DNA from: Anaerococcus sp. Marseille-Q7828
Lineage (GTDB): Bacteria; Bacillota; Clostridia; Tissierellales; Peptoniphilaceae
Assembly (NCBI RefSeq): GCF_949769285.1
Contig: NZ_OX458331.1
Location: 1,736,001-1,800,000 of the forward strand
Length of the DNA: 64,000 bases
Direction: 5' to 3'
Below the pieces are notes generated by a model, which was given only the letters and a program-made list of their open reading frames with translations, was not told the origin of the DNA and made no database searches. Of this stretch, positions 1-9,642 are shown piece after piece. Every line of letters starts with the position of its first letter. Positions within the stretch are counted from its first letter, which is position 1. Position numbers and translations under genes: made by a program.

Positions 1-79
1 GACCTGTGTTTAGTAAGGATAATTGGTCTTTGGCTGCAATCAAATTGGCCTTGGTAGGGGCTGTTGATTTTATTTCCAT
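1..79 (-). CDS. atpD: V-type ATP synthase subunit D, N-terminal fragment
   Basis: The first 26 codons of a gene that runs off the left edge. The ATG (77-79) lies one base after the stop of atpB, so the two are translationally linked. The readable start (MEIKSTAPTKANLIAAKDQL) matches the N-terminus of V-type subunit D, which begins with a PTK-x-x-L helix. Subunit D is the central rotor shaft that couples the A3B3 head to the membrane c-ring, and it follows B in bacterial V-ATPase operons. The identification rests on a short sequence plus operon position. Confidence 0.85.
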   Translation of the reverse strand, partial: MEIKSTAPTKANLIAAKDQLSLLNTG

Positions 80-80
80 A

Positions 81-1445
81 TTAATTACCTATAAACTTAT
101 CCAAGTTTTCAGGACTTACCCTGTGAAGCTCTGTTCTTGGTAATATTTTTAGGATTTCCCAACCTAAATCTAAACTTTGGTCAAGCTCTCTATTTTCAGT
201 TGGATCTTGGGATAGGAATCTTTTTTCAAACTCATCGCCAAATTCCAAGTACTTCTTGTCTATATCTGATAGGTCATCTTCACCAACGATTTGGGCTATA
301 TTTCTAACCTCACCGACATGGGAATATGATTCATAAATTTGGTTCATCAAGTCTTCATGGTCTGCTCTCGTATAACCCTCACCAATACCATCTTTCATAA
401 GACGGGATAGAGATGGGAGAACATTGATTGGTGGATAGATACCCTTATTAAATAGACCTCTATCAATTACAATCTGTCCTTCTGTAATATAACCTGTAAG
501 GTCAGGTACTGGGTGGGTAATGTCATCATTTGGCATGGTTAGTATTGGAATAAGTGTTACTGATCCCTTTGTACCACGAATCATACCAGCTCTTTCGTAT
601 AGGGTTGCAAGGTCAGAATAAAGATAACCTGGGTAACCCTTACGAGATGGAACCTCTTGTCTGATTGATGAAACCTCACGCAAGGCTTCTGAATATGAAG
701 TCATATCTGTAATTATTACCAAAACATGGTAGCCTTTTTCATAGGCTAAATATTCTGCTGCAGTTAGGGCACACTTAGGAGCTATAAGACGTTCCATTAT
801 TGGGCTATCTGCAAGGTTTTGGTACATTACTACCTTATCACGGACACCTGCCTTATTGAAGGCATCTTCAAAAAACATAGCTTCATCTTTTTTAATTCCC
901 ATTGCAGCAAATACAAAGGCAAAGTCTTCGTCAGTTTTTAGCTTTGCTTGTCTAACAATTTGTGCTGCTATTTGGTTGTGGGAAAGACCATAACCTGAAA
1001 ATATAGGAAGTTTTTGTCCACGGATTAGAGTTGTCAGAGTATCTATAGCTGATATACCTGTTTGAATAAAATCTCTTGGATACTCACGAGCAACTGGGTT
1101 TAGTGGTTCGCCTTCAACTGGATAAGTTTTTTCTGCATAAACTTCCCCACCATTATCAATAGGACGTGCTAGTCCATCAAAGGTTCTTCCCAAAATATTT
1201 TCATTTAGTGGAATTGCTAATGGTTTTTCCTCAAATTTGATTACTATATCATCTAGGGAGAAGTCTTGGGTATTACCAAAAACCTCTATAGATATAGTAT
1301 CATCGTCTATTTTTACGACTTGACCTACAAAATCCATACCAAGGGCATGAACTGATACTACAGCATTGTAGGCAACGTTAGCAACTTTTTCTATTTCTAT
1401 GATGGAGGATTCAATTCTTTTTACTTTTGTGTATTCCTTACGCAT
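81..1445 (-). CDS. atpB: V-type ATP synthase subunit B
   Basis: Non-catalytic nucleotide-binding subunit of the A3B3 head, 454 residues, the usual family length. It has the N-terminal beta-barrel (about 1-80), a RecA-like core with a degenerate P-loop ([10 protein letters not shown] instead of a GKT loop, as is normal for B), and the conserved stretch [21 protein letters not shown] in the second half. It works with subunit A (the upstream gene, which it overlaps by a few bases) and with rotor subunits D and F. The enzyme either makes ATP or pumps H+ or Na+; the sequence does not decide the direction. Confidence 0.97.
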   Translation of the reverse strand: MRKEYTKVKRIESSIIEIEKVANVAYNAVVSVHALGMDFVGQVVKIDDDTISIEVFGNTQDFSLDDIVIKFEEKPLAIPLNENILGRTFDGLARPIDNGGEVYAEKTYPVEGEPLNPVAREYPRDFIQTGISAIDTLTTLIRGQKLPIFSGYGLSHNQIAAQIVRQAKLKTDEDFAFVFAAMGIKKDEAMFFEDAFNKAGVRDKVVMYQNLADSPIMERLIAPKCALTAAEYLAYEKGYHVLVIITDMTSYSEALREVSSIRQEVPSRKGYPGYLYSDLATLYERAGMIRGTKGSVTLIPILTMPNDDITHPVPDLTGYITEGQIVIDRGLFNKGIYPPINVLPSLSRLMKDGIGEGYTRADHEDLMNQIYESYSHVGEVRNIAQIVGEDDLSDIDKKYLEFGDEFEKRFLSQDPTENRELDQSLDLGWEILKILPRTELHRVSPENLDKFIGN

Positions 1446-3192
1446 TAATTCCTCCTTTTAAATTTAAAAAATGAGATTCAATCTCATTATTAAGATCTAC
1501 AAATTTGTCTAAATCATCATTTTTGATTGTATATTTCATCTGTGTAATATCATTGATCAAATCTGCACTGAACATATTCTTGTATTGGATACCAGCTTTG
1601 ATGGCATTTTGTGAGTAATTGTAATAATTTCTTATTACTTCAAGCATTTTTATTTGCTTTTCTAATGGTACATACTTATCTGTATCATTGTAGGCATTTT
1701 GTTGCAAGAATCCTACTCTTACAAGTTCTGCAACATCAAGGATGTTTTTTTGGCTATCAGATAGGGCATCTTGACCTACAAGCATAAGGATTGACCTTAC
1801 TTCATCTTCTTGCAAAAGAACATTCATTAGTTCATTTCTTATAGCAATGATGTCAGTGCCCGTATTTTCTTGATAGTAGGCTCTCATTGTATCTAGGTAG
1901 TTTGAGTATGAAGTCATCCAGTTAATAGCTGGGTAGTGACGTGAATAAGCAAGTTTTCTATCTAGTCCTAGAAATACATTTACTGATCTACGTGTGTTTT
2001 CTGTTACTGGTTCAGAGAAGTCACCACCAGATGGAGAAACAGCACCTATTAGGGTAACTGAACCTTCGGATCCATTTAGATTTGTAAAATAACCAGCTCT
2101 TTCATAAAACTGAGAAAGGCGGCTTCCTAGATATGCTGGATATCCTTCTTCGGCAGGTATTTCTTCCAAACGTCCAGATATTTCACGAAGGGCTTCAGCC
2201 CATCTAGATGTAGAATCGGCCATAAGAGCAACGTGGTAGCCCATATCTCTAAAGTATTCTGCTATAGTAATACCTGTATAGATAGAAGCTTCACGAGCTG
2301 CTACTGGCATATTTGACGTGTTTGCAATAAGAATTGTTCTCTCCATTAGACCATAACCTGTATTTGGGTCTATTAGCTCAGGGAATTCTTCAAGTACTTG
2401 GGTCATCTCGTTACCACGTTCACCACAACCGATGTAGATAATTATATCAGCATCTGCATATTGGGCAAATTGGTGTTGGAGCATAGTTTTACCTGTACCA
2501 AATCCTCCAGGAATAGCTACAGTACCACCCTTGGCAACTGGAAAGAATACATCAAGTACTCTTTGGCCTGTATTTAAAAGTAATTCTAGTGGACGAACTT
2601 TTTTGACTGGTCTAGGATTTCTTACTGGCCAATATTGGTAAAGTTTTAATTCCTTTTCGCCATCATTAGTATCTAGGACTACTATAGTATCTTCAATCTT
2701 ATATGTTCCTGATGGCTTTACTTCTTTGACTGTTCCATCAAAACTACTCATTAGCCTGTGTTCAATAGTTTTTGTTTCCATTATTGTAGCGTAGATATCA
2801 CCAACATGAACTTGGTCTCCTACAGCTACTTTCATTTCAACTTCCCATTCTTTGTCTTCATCAAGGTTTTCAAAACCAATACCTGAAGGTATAAAGGCCC
2901 CATTTTTATCTTGTATTTTTTCTAGAGGTCTTTCTATACCGTCAAACATATTTTTCAAAAGACCAGGTCCAAGTCTTACAGATAGGGGTCTACCTGTTGA
3001 AATTACTTCTTCTCCTGCTTTTAGCCCTGAAGTATCTTCATAAACTTCTATAGTTGCAAAGTCACCTTCAACTGATATTACCTCACCAATAAGTTTTAGA
3101 TTTCCAACTGATACCATCTCACGAATCTTAAGGCTGCTGGCATCTTTAGCTACAACTACTGGTCCATTTATTGTTTTAATTTTTGGATTCAT
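1438..3192 (-). CDS. atpA: V-type ATP synthase subunit A (catalytic)
   Basis: Catalytic head subunit. It carries the P-loop GGFGTGKT (about residue 230), the A-subunit-specific non-homologous insertion (about 110-195), the GERGNEM catalytic Glu region and the [27 protein letters not shown] segment (split here only for description). The frame is open up to 3210, but the codon there is TTG. The ATG at 3190-3192 is preceded by a purine-rich GAAAGAGAGAG, so I start it there (584 residues), overlapping the end of atpE by 17 bases. The 3' end overlaps atpB. The order E-A-B-D is canonical. Confidence 0.96.
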   Translation of the reverse strand: MNPKIKTINGPVVVAKDASSLKIREMVSVGNLKLIGEVISVEGDFATIEVYEDTSGLKAGEEVISTGRPLSVRLGPGLLKNMFDGIERPLEKIQDKNGAFIPSGIGFENLDEDKEWEVEMKVAVGDQVHVGDIYATIMETKTIEHRLMSSFDGTVKEVKPSGTYKIEDTIVVLDTNDGEKELKLYQYWPVRNPRPVKKVRPLELLLNTGQRVLDVFFPVAKGGTVAIPGGFGTGKTMLQHQFAQYADADIIIYIGCGERGNEMTQVLEEFPELIDPNTGYGLMERTILIANTSNMPVAAREASIYTGITIAEYFRDMGYHVALMADSTSRWAEALREISGRLEEIPAEEGYPAYLGSRLSQFYERAGYFTNLNGSEGSVTLIGAVSPSGGDFSEPVTENTRRSVNVFLGLDRKLAYSRHYPAINWMTSYSNYLDTMRAYYQENTGTDIIAIRNELMNVLLQEDEVRSILMLVGQDALSDSQKNILDVAELVRVGFLQQNAYNDTDKYVPLEKQIKMLEVIRNYYNYSQNAIKAGIQYKNMFSADLINDITQMKYTIKNDDLDKFVDLNNEIESHFLNLKGGINA

Positions 3193-3781
3193 TAAAACTC
3201 TCTCTTTCAAACAGCTTATACAAGGTTCTTCCTATTTCATACTTATTGTCTTCTATTCTAGCCAAATAAGTCCTATTATATTGGTAAGAACCATCATTAG
3301 CCTTTAGGATAAAGCCACCGATGTACTTATCATCCATGCTTCCAAGATTTGGATAAGACAATAAATCTTTGTCAGCTTCTTTTACAAGTATTGTAAAGTC
3401 ACTTGGATCTTCATCAAGATCATCTAGTTCTTTATCAATATTTTCTTTTAGGCTTTTTTTGTAATCTTCTGTTTTTGTATATTCTTTAAGCTTATTTTTA
3501 ATCTCACTTACCATATCATTTAAAAGGTATTCTTTGTGGGAATAAAAATTAGTTTTTTGCTCTTCTTCTAATTTTGAAATTTTTTCATTGCCACGAATTT
3601 GTGCAAAAGATCTTCTAGATTCTAAAGTTTTTTTCAAATCTTTCTCTAGATTTTCTTTTTTTTCATCAATTTGTGAACTATTTACATGTGTAGAATTATA
3701 TAATTCTTTTTCACTTTTTGCTTTTTCCTCATCCCAAACCATTTTTCTAAATGTTGAGAGTTTAGCATTTAAATCGAGCAT
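3176..3781 (-). CDS. atpE: V-type ATP synthase subunit E (peripheral stalk)
   Basis: A 201-residue protein with a highly charged N-terminal half (about 15-100, rich in Lys/Glu, predicted coiled coil) followed by a compact alpha/beta C-terminal domain (about 105-195). This is the plan of subunit E, which pairs with a G/H-type helix to form the stator stalk that holds the A3B3 head. It lies between atpF and atpA as in other bacterial operons. Family assignment comes from architecture and position more than from strong motifs. No separate G/H gene is present; see the 294-residue gene at 6324-7208. Confidence 0.85.
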   Translation of the reverse strand: MLDLNAKLSTFRKMVWDEEKAKSEKELYNSTHVNSSQIDEKKENLEKDLKKTLESRRSFAQIRGNEKISKLEEEQKTNFYSHKEYLLNDMVSEIKNKLKEYTKTEDYKKSLKENIDKELDDLDEDPSDFTILVKEADKDLLSYPNLGSMDDKYIGGFILKANDGSYQYNRTYLARIEDNKYEIGRTLYKLFERESFNESKN

Positions 3782-3792
3782 ATTACCTCCAA

Positions 3793-4032
3793 TTAACCAT
3801 CTATTACAACAATTAAAGGAATACTTTCACTTTCTTTGTGCTCTTTTACTTCTTTTATCAGCCAGCCTTCGACAGTTTTTGTAAGAATCAAGACTGCAAG
3901 GTCATCTTCTTTTATTGACTCATAAAACTTATCTTTTGCTTCGTCATAGTTAGAAGTTTGTATTCCTTCAATAGACCCAAGCCTAAACATTACTATAAGA
4001 CTTGGATCGTCAGTTAATATTCTAGCTTTCAT
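3793..4032 (-). CDS. atpF: V-type ATP synthase subunit F
   Basis: A small 79-residue protein that starts right after the K subunit gene and precedes atpE. The pattern (hydrophobic strand, VMFRLGSIEG, then a helix, then a strand LAVLILTKTV and a final strand IPLIVVIDG) is the Rossmann-like fold of subunit F, the small central-shaft partner of D. It is shorter than the usual roughly 100 residues because it ends right after the last strand and lacks the C-terminal helix that reaches into the head. The missing tail could weaken regulation or coupling; that is inference. Confidence 0.82.
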   Translation of the reverse strand: MKARILTDDPSLIVMFRLGSIEGIQTSNYDEAKDKFYESIKEDDLAVLILTKTVEGWLIKEVKEHKESESIPLIVVIDG

Positions 4033-4033
4033 T

Positions 4034-4468
4034 TTAAGCGTTAAGAATCATAATTGAGATGATAACACCAAAGATAGCGATACCTTCTGCTAGACCTACG
4101 AAGATAATTGTACGACCTAAGATAGATTGGTCTTCAGAAATTGCTCCAAGTGCTGCAGAACCTACATTACCTACTGCAAAGCCTGTACCAATAGTAGCAA
4201 GACCTGTTGATAATGCTGCACCAATGTATTTTAGTCCATCAGCACTACTTGCTGCAGTACCTGCTGCTTCAGCTGCTGCTGATGAGTTAGCTGGCAATAG
4301 TAATACTACTATCATTGCCATGATTGGAACAAAAGTGAATAAATTAATTTTGAGTGCTTTTTTTATTTTATCTTTTGAAGTATCTTCGTTATTTTTTAAT
4401 AAATATAAACCTGAGTAAATTGTAATTACTACAACAGCTAGTGCTAAAAATCCAATATTTTTAATCAT
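4034..4468 (-). CDS. atpK: V-type ATP synthase subunit K (c-ring proteolipid)
   Basis: Rotor-ring proteolipid of 144 residues with four hydrophobic segments (about 5-25, 43-60, 80-108, 119-143). The last two form a typical Gly/Ala-rich c-subunit hairpin with the loop GAISEDQS and the ion-binding carboxylate E128 in GLAEGIAIFG. The first two are not a second c hairpin: they lack the Gly-rich pattern and a carboxylate, and segment 2 ends in an Ala/Ser-rich stretch (PANSSAAAEAAG) that resembles a signal-peptide end. Translocated ion (H+ or Na+) cannot be told with confidence. It sits directly after the subunit I gene. Confidence 0.93.
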   Translation of the reverse strand: MIKNIGFLALAVVVITIYSGLYLLKNNEDTSKDKIKKALKINLFTFVPIMAMIVVLLLPANSSAAAEAAGTAASSADGLKYIGAALSTGLATIGTGFAVGNVGSAALGAISEDQSILGRTIIFVGLAEGIAIFGVIISIMILNA

Positions 4469-4491
4469 AATTTTTCCTTATCTTTCCTTTT

Positions 4492-6318
4492 CTACTTGTT
4501 AAAATTTCTTTGATTAATTGGTCTAAATAAATGACCATTTCCTTCGTAATACTTGCTAAACATTTCGTAAAATTCTAGTCTTAGTCCTTGGATACCTACA
4601 ATCATACCCTCTAGGCCGATTATAAAAATATTTCCAATGACTAATATTATAAAGCCTTTGATACCACCACCAGCAAGTTTTGCCATAACTTCAAAAGCCA
4701 TATACAAACCAACGTGGTTTATAGCAAAGGCTCCAACTCTTGTAAATGATACAAGATTTGAAAATACTGAAAGCAAAGCTTCTATCACTGAAAATGAACC
4801 TTCAAGATAGTAATCTCCCTTTGCTTGGTCGTATAGTTTCTTATTTCCTTCTAACTTTCTTGCTATAGGTTGCTTAAATACCATCATCACTATTGAAATT
4901 ATAAGCAAAATCACACCAATATTTTTTGGAACTGGACCTACATTTACAATTGCAAGAACTATTATGATAAATGAAGCCATCATCATAAGTCCGGCAAAAC
5001 CTTCTTTACCAAAGATTCCTTCTTCAATATTTTTTTGAAGATGGACTTTGTTATAAATACCAATTATATATGAAATCACCATTAAACTTACACCAAATAC
5101 AACTGATGCAATTAGAACTGTCATGATGTTATCAAATGGTTTTATGAGCAAGGCAGGAATCAAATCTTCTCTACCAAAGAAAGATCCATACATAAGTCCA
5201 AAGATGGACGCTGATATTCCAATTCTTTTGAGTATTGCTCCAAAAGTCTCATTTTTCTTTGATAACCAGAATCCAAGTCCTAAGAAAACTAAACCTTGAC
5301 CAAGGTCACCAAACATTAGTCCGTATAGTAACATATATGTTATTGCAAAAAATGGTGTCGGGTCAATCTCATCATAGTTTGGAGCGCCATACATATTGAC
5401 CATATATTCAAATGGTCTTACAAACTTGTTGTTTTTAAGCTTAGTAGGAGGCTGCTCATTTACACTATCAACATCTTTGGTTGTGATAATAGTATTTTTG
5501 TACTTATCTTCCAAGCTTTCGAATTTATTTAGTTCGCTTTCTGGTACCCATCCGGATAAGTAAAAATACTCATCACCATGGGCCATATTGTTCTTCAATT
5601 CGTCAGACTTTTTCTCATATTCAATAGAGTAAGAAATATTGCCAAGTATATCTTGGTAGTCTCTATTGATTTCTTCTATTTGACTATTTATTTCATTTAG
5701 TCTTTTTTTGGTCTGACTTTGTTTTTCATCTATATCTTTAATCAGCAAATCTTTAGGCAGGTCTTTATCGACAAAACCCAAAGTATTTACAGATCTAGAT
5801 ACATCCTTTTTTACCTTATTAGGATAAATTAATAGATAATCTTCTTCATTTGAAAGTTTTTTATTATCCTTATTAGGGTTGACTTTAAAATCAGAATTAT
5901 CATCATTACTTATCCTAGTATCAGGATATTTGTCTGCCATATCTTCTAATTCCTTTAACTTTTTTTCAGGAACCTGGGCTGAGAAGTAGAAATATTTTTC
6001 ACCGTAGGCCATAGACTCTTCAAAGTGCTCGGCCTTTTTTTGATAATTAATATTATAAGGAATATTGTCAACTATATCTTTATAAGAATCTTTCAAATCA
6101 TCAATTTTGTGATCAATATTTTCTAGGTCCCTTCTTGTAACATCTAATTCATTTGCTATATCATAGTCAGATTTTTCATTAGATAGGTCCTTATCTACAA
6201 AACCCAATGAATTTATAGATCTGGAAATATCTTCCAATACTTTCTTTGGATAAAGTAATAAATAATCATCCTCCAATGCCTGACTATTGACTTTCGGCGT
6301 ATTTAATCTATTTGCCAT
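4492..6318 (-). CDS. atpI: V-type ATP synthase subunit I, C-terminal part with duplicated soluble lobe
   Basis: Membrane stator subunit that forms the ion path with the c-ring. The C-terminal half (about 322-608) has seven to eight membrane segments and the critical Arg (R527, in SFTRVGAFAINH). The soluble N-terminal part holds two copies of one module, residues about 17-136 and 159-279. Both open with D-Y-L-L-x-Y-P and share SLGFVDKDL-like and YFY-x-S-x-x-VPE sequences; copy 2 keeps the canonical GWVPE, copy 1 has AQVPE. The distal N-terminal lobe expected in a one-chain subunit I is missing here and is found in the upstream gene, five bases away. No clear Shine-Dalgarno precedes this ATG, so coupled translation is likely. 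Confidence 0.9.
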   Translation of the reverse strand: MANRLNTPKVNSQALEDDYLLLYPKKVLEDISRSINSLGFVDKDLSNEKSDYDIANELDVTRRDLENIDHKIDDLKDSYKDIVDNIPYNINYQKKAEHFEESMAYGEKYFYFSAQVPEKKLKELEDMADKYPDTRISNDDNSDFKVNPNKDNKKLSNEEDYLLIYPNKVKKDVSRSVNTLGFVDKDLPKDLLIKDIDEKQSQTKKRLNEINSQIEEINRDYQDILGNISYSIEYEKKSDELKNNMAHGDEYFYLSGWVPESELNKFESLEDKYKNTIITTKDVDSVNEQPPTKLKNNKFVRPFEYMVNMYGAPNYDEIDPTPFFAITYMLLYGLMFGDLGQGLVFLGLGFWLSKKNETFGAILKRIGISASIFGLMYGSFFGREDLIPALLIKPFDNIMTVLIASVVFGVSLMVISYIIGIYNKVHLQKNIEEGIFGKEGFAGLMMMASFIIIVLAIVNVGPVPKNIGVILLIISIVMMVFKQPIARKLEGNKKLYDQAKGDYYLEGSFSVIEALLSVFSNLVSFTRVGAFAINHVGLYMAFEVMAKLAGGGIKGFIILVIGNIFIIGLEGMIVGIQGLRLEFYEMFSKYYEGNGHLFRPINQRNFNK

Positions 6319-6323
6319 ATAGC

Positions 6324-7208
6324 TTACATCTCAAAATCTTTATCTTCTATGAGGAAGTCGACAATTTTATCAATAACCTCACCCTTATATTCTTTGTAGA
6401 TACTATCCATAAAGTTTATTTTGGATTGGTAGTCAGCATTAATACTATTAATTTTATTATTAGCATCATCCATTATTTCATTATAAATCTTATCTGACTC
6501 TTCTTTTGTCTTCTTGTTATATTCTTGATCAAGAGAAAGAGATACATTTCTAGTATTTATTCTCTCATTAGCAAGAACTTTTTCAGTTTGATCGTTAAGA
6601 TTATATGTTGCTTCATCTAGAGCATATATTTCTTCTATAGCTTTTAGGCTGGCCCTATCTACGTCATTATCCAAGTGGATTATTAGAGATGGGATATTTT
6701 CATAGTTGTTTTTTAATATGAAACGACCATCTTCAGAAACTGAACCATACCTATAATCAAAGAATTTGAGATTTTGGATTTTCTCTATATCAATATTATA
6801 ATCTCTTAATTTGTCTACATTTTCTTTGTAAATGTTTAGTTGCCTAGATTTTTCTTCTAACTCTTCTTTTTCTTTTATTAATGACTTTAACCTATCATAG
6901 AACTCGTTAACTCTTTGGGGATCGACAAGATTCCCATTTTGACTATCGGCTAGATTTAGCGAATTTTTAAGTTCCACTAATTTTTCATTGTAGCCATCAT
7001 CTTCTTTTTGAAAACCTGATAGTTTATTGATATCTTCAGTAATATCAACATTTTCAGCGCTTGCGCGTATATTAAACGTCCTATTAGTAACTTGGTTAAA
7101 GGCATCAACTGGTTCTATTTCACCAATCTTAATAACATCTTCTAGGAAGTTATCCAAATTATCCAAGTTAGATATCATATTTACCAGATACATTTTTTCA
7201 ACTGCCAT
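6324..7208 (-). CDS. V-type ATPase subunit I N-terminal part fused to a stalk (G/H-like) helix
   Basis: A 294-residue soluble protein between atpC and the membrane part of subunit I. Residues 1-60 (MAVEKMYLVNMISNLDN...) match the N-terminal lobe of subunit I, followed by a coiled coil (about 70-145) and the RYGSVSEDG...IPSLIIHL segment (about 153-180) typical of the same subunit. Residues about 205-290 are different: a long charged helix (KKTKEESDKIYNEI...) ending in VIDKIVDFL, resembling the small G/H stalk subunit that normally precedes atpI and is otherwise absent here. I read this as I-N plus stalk; the stalk part is inference. A frameshifted single I gene is less likely because each part has its own start and a natural domain border. 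Confidence 0.65.
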   Translation of the reverse strand: MAVEKMYLVNMISNLDNLDNFLEDVIKIGEIEPVDAFNQVTNRTFNIRASAENVDITEDINKLSGFQKEDDGYNEKLVELKNSLNLADSQNGNLVDPQRVNEFYDRLKSLIKEKEELEEKSRQLNIYKENVDKLRDYNIDIEKIQNLKFFDYRYGSVSEDGRFILKNNYENIPSLIIHLDNDVDRASLKAIEEIYALDEATYNLNDQTEKVLANERINTRNVSLSLDQEYNKKTKEESDKIYNEIMDDANNKINSINADYQSKINFMDSIYKEYKGEVIDKIVDFLIEDKDFEM

Positions 7209-7210
7209 TG

Positions 7211-8185
7211 TTACCTCACTATTAAATATTCTAAACGTTCATCTTTATTGAAACTATCATCTAATTCCATGAGGGCTTCTATATTTTCTCCACTAATAAA
7301 AATAATATTCATCGCAGAAATCACATATAATATGTCTGATTCTTCCTTAGTTATTTCACTTTTATAAAGTTTCAGCTCATATTTTCTAATCTCTTTGTGA
7401 ATATTATCAGTATTTGCAAAGACTTTCTTATACTTGCCCAATCTCATCTTTTCTAAAAACTCATCTTTTGATAATAGGGAAAGTTCTTTTAATCTTTCTC
7501 CATTAAAACTATTACCACCTTCAATCAGATAATTGAAAATATCACCATCGTTGAGGTCATAATAGTTCTTGAGCCTATAAAGCATTTCAAAATTTAGTAG
7601 ATTTATCTCTTCACCCAAAAATTTTCTAATAAGTTTATGCTCTTTTAGTTTCTTAGACAATTTTAACAAGGATCTATAATAGAACTTCATTAGAGCATTA
7701 CTTGTTAGAAATATTAAGTTCTCAGCCTGCATATTTTTATTTAAAAATGGTAGCAGGGTTCTATAATATCTACTATTTTGATTTGCTTTTATAAAAGATT
7801 CCAAATCCATCTTGCTATCTAGAATAAAGTTTTCAGATAGAGGATTTGATTTGAAAGTCAGATAATTTCTAGAAAAATTGTCGTTTACAAGAGATTCAAT
7901 TATCTCCTGCAAAAACAAAATCTCATATTTAGAAAAATATAGGTTAAAGAAGTCACTTTCAAGACCTGTTAGAAAATAATCTATACTTTTGATTTCTGCA
8001 AACATCCTCTTAAAGTTGTTAGCTTCAAGATTAACTTTCTCCCTACTATAATCAATATCGGGATAAGCTTTTGAAAGTATGTCAACTTTTTTATCAAAAT
8101 CGCCATAGCTTGCAAGATTTAAGTAAAGATCATCATCGGGAATTCTTCCCATTTTAGCTTTTGCTTTTACTACTACATCTCTCAT
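7211..8185 (-). CDS. atpC: V-type ATP synthase subunit C
   Basis: First gene of the ATPase operon, 324 residues, almost entirely helical. Subunit C (the eukaryotic d homologue) is the funnel-shaped adapter that fits the shaft onto the c-ring. The YGDFDKKVDIL segment near the N-terminus and the repeated three-helix pattern are family-like, and length fits (about 320-340). A good ribosome site, AAAGGAGATGA, lies 5-6 bases before the ATG. Position at the head of the operon supports the call more than any single motif. Confidence 0.87.
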   Translation of the reverse strand: MRDVVVKAKAKMGRIPDDDLYLNLASYGDFDKKVDILSKAYPDIDYSREKVNLEANNFKRMFAEIKSIDYFLTGLESDFFNLYFSKYEILFLQEIIESLVNDNFSRNYLTFKSNPLSENFILDSKMDLESFIKANQNSRYYRTLLPFLNKNMQAENLIFLTSNALMKFYYRSLLKLSKKLKEHKLIRKFLGEEINLLNFEMLYRLKNYYDLNDGDIFNYLIEGGNSFNGERLKELSLLSKDEFLEKMRLGKYKKVFANTDNIHKEIRKYELKLYKSEITKEESDILYVISAMNIIFISGENIEALMELDDSFNKDERLEYLIVR

Positions 8186-8210
8186 TTAAGTCATCTCCTT
8201 TAACGGATAA

Positions 8211-8240
8211 ATAATAACACTTTTATAATAGTTATAAAAG
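8211..8240 (-). promoter_or_regulatory. V-ATPase operon promoter with PerR/Fur-type operator
   Basis: On the minus strand an extended -10 (TGT-TATTAT, 8211-8219) lies upstream of atpC. Directly upstream is a perfect 9-3-9 inverted repeat, CTTTTATAA-TAG-TTATAAAAG (8220-8240). Its core TTATAATAGTTATAA (8223-8237) matches the 7-1-7 PerR consensus TTATAATNATTATAA at 13 of 14 defined positions. The location between -10 and -35 would suit a repressor. The -35 itself is weak. The regulator is inferred from consensus similarity only; the AT-rich background raises the chance of a random match. Confidence 0.55.
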
Positions 8241-8280
8241 CATAATAAATATTTGATATCATTTATAATTTAATTGATTA

Positions 8281-9630
8281 TTAGTTAACCAATTCACCAC
8301 TTATGGTAAATGAAGTATTATCTGTAATCTTGACTTTGACGATTTGACCAATCAAATCCTTTGGAGCCTTTACATGAACTAATTTGAAAGTATCGGTTCT
8401 ACCTGTTAGAATTTCAGGATTATTCTTTGATTCTCCCTCTATGAGAACTTCTACAGTACGGCCAATATATTCCTTGTTCTTTTGATTGAATATTGGATAT
8501 AGCTCATCTAGAAGCCTTTGGAACCTATCTTGAACTATATCTTCATCTATTGTAGGCATCTTAGCTGCCACTGTCTTTGGCCTAGGGCTATACTTAAAAG
8601 TAAAGGCTGAATCAAATTCTATTTCCTTACAAGCATCTATTGTGGCCTGGAAATCTTCTTCTGTTTCTGTAGGAAAACCTACTATAATATCAGTAGAAAG
8701 TGCTATACCTGGTATTTCTTCTTTTAATTTATTTGCTCTTTCAATATATTTTTCTATTGTGTAGTGACGGTTCATTTTTTTAAGTACTTCATTTGATCCT
8801 GATTGCATAGGAAGGTGGAAGTAATTGCAAATGTTGTCATTATCGCGCATTACATAGATTAACTCATCTGATAAGTCTTTTGGGTGGCTTGATGTAAATC
8901 TTAATCTTTCTACACCAGGTATTTTTGCAACCCTATTTAACAGTTCTGGGAAAGTAAAGCCATCATTAGTCTTGTTGCCGTATGAGTTTACATTTTGTCC
9001 TAATAATGTGAATTCTTTGAAACCTTTACTGGCTAAATATTCAACTTCTTCTATGATTGAGTAAGGCCTTCTGGATTCTTCTCTACCCCTTGATTCTGGA
9101 ACTATGCAATATGAACAGAAATTATCACAGCCACGCATTATATTTACATAGGCTTGGAAGTTGTTGGTAGAGTTGTATTTTTCAAAATCATCTTTTGCAT
9201 TATCAGTTGATACGTCAACTACTCTTTCCCCAGTTTCAAGATACCTATATATCAAATCAGCAAGTGAATTGATGTTTTTTGTACCAAATACTATATCAAC
9301 TTCTTTATGTTTTGTTACTATCACCTCTCTTGCTGTTGACGTTTGCATCATACAACCAGATACTGCTATAATTTTTTCTGGATGAGCTTTCTTAAGTTTT
9401 TTAAGTGATGATACCTGACCATATAGTTTTAGTTCTGCATTCTCACGAACCAAACATGTGTTAAATAGGATAAAGTCAGCTTCTTCTCTAATTTCTGTAT
9501 AAGTATATCCTAAATCTTCTAATATATAGGATATTCTCTCAGAATCATGCTCATTCATTTGGCAACCAAAAGTTGTTATATTGTATTTCTTACCTTTAAA
9601 ATAATCTTTATATTTTTCTTTAATTTCCAT
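8281..9630 (-). CDS. miaB: tRNA-2-methylthio-N6-dimethylallyladenosine synthase MiaB
   Basis: Radical-SAM methylthiotransferase that converts i6A37 to ms2i6A37 in tRNAs reading UNN codons. Length 449. The N-terminal UPF0004 domain has the three cluster cysteines C23 (FGCQMN), C59 (NTC) and C93 (SGC); the radical SAM cluster is C168-x3-C172-x2-C175 (RGCDNFCSYC); a TRAM domain ends the protein (about 380-449). The ATG follows GAGGAG at good distance. It stands between the ispH-rpsA terminator and the ATPase operon; no strong terminator is seen after it, so some readthrough into atpC is possible. Confidence 0.96.
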   Translation of the reverse strand: MEIKEKYKDYFKGKKYNITTFGCQMNEHDSERISYILEDLGYTYTEIREEADFILFNTCLVRENAELKLYGQVSSLKKLKKAHPEKIIAVSGCMMQTSTAREVIVTKHKEVDIVFGTKNINSLADLIYRYLETGERVVDVSTDNAKDDFEKYNSTNNFQAYVNIMRGCDNFCSYCIVPESRGREESRRPYSIIEEVEYLASKGFKEFTLLGQNVNSYGNKTNDGFTFPELLNRVAKIPGVERLRFTSSHPKDLSDELIYVMRDNDNICNYFHLPMQSGSNEVLKKMNRHYTIEKYIERANKLKEEIPGIALSTDIIVGFPTETEEDFQATIDACKEIEFDSAFTFKYSPRPKTVAAKMPTIDEDIVQDRFQRLLDELYPIFNQKNKEYIGRTVEVLIEGESKNNPEILTGRTDTFKLVHVKAPKDLIGQIVKVKITDNTSFTISGELVN

Positions 9631-9642
9631 TTACTCCTCATT

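Noticed and set aside
6319-6326. Frameshift between the two subunit I parts, making a pseudogene
   Set aside because: Each part starts with its own ATG and ends at a natural domain border; the first part has an extra C-terminal helix not explained by a simple shift. Kept as a lesser alternative.
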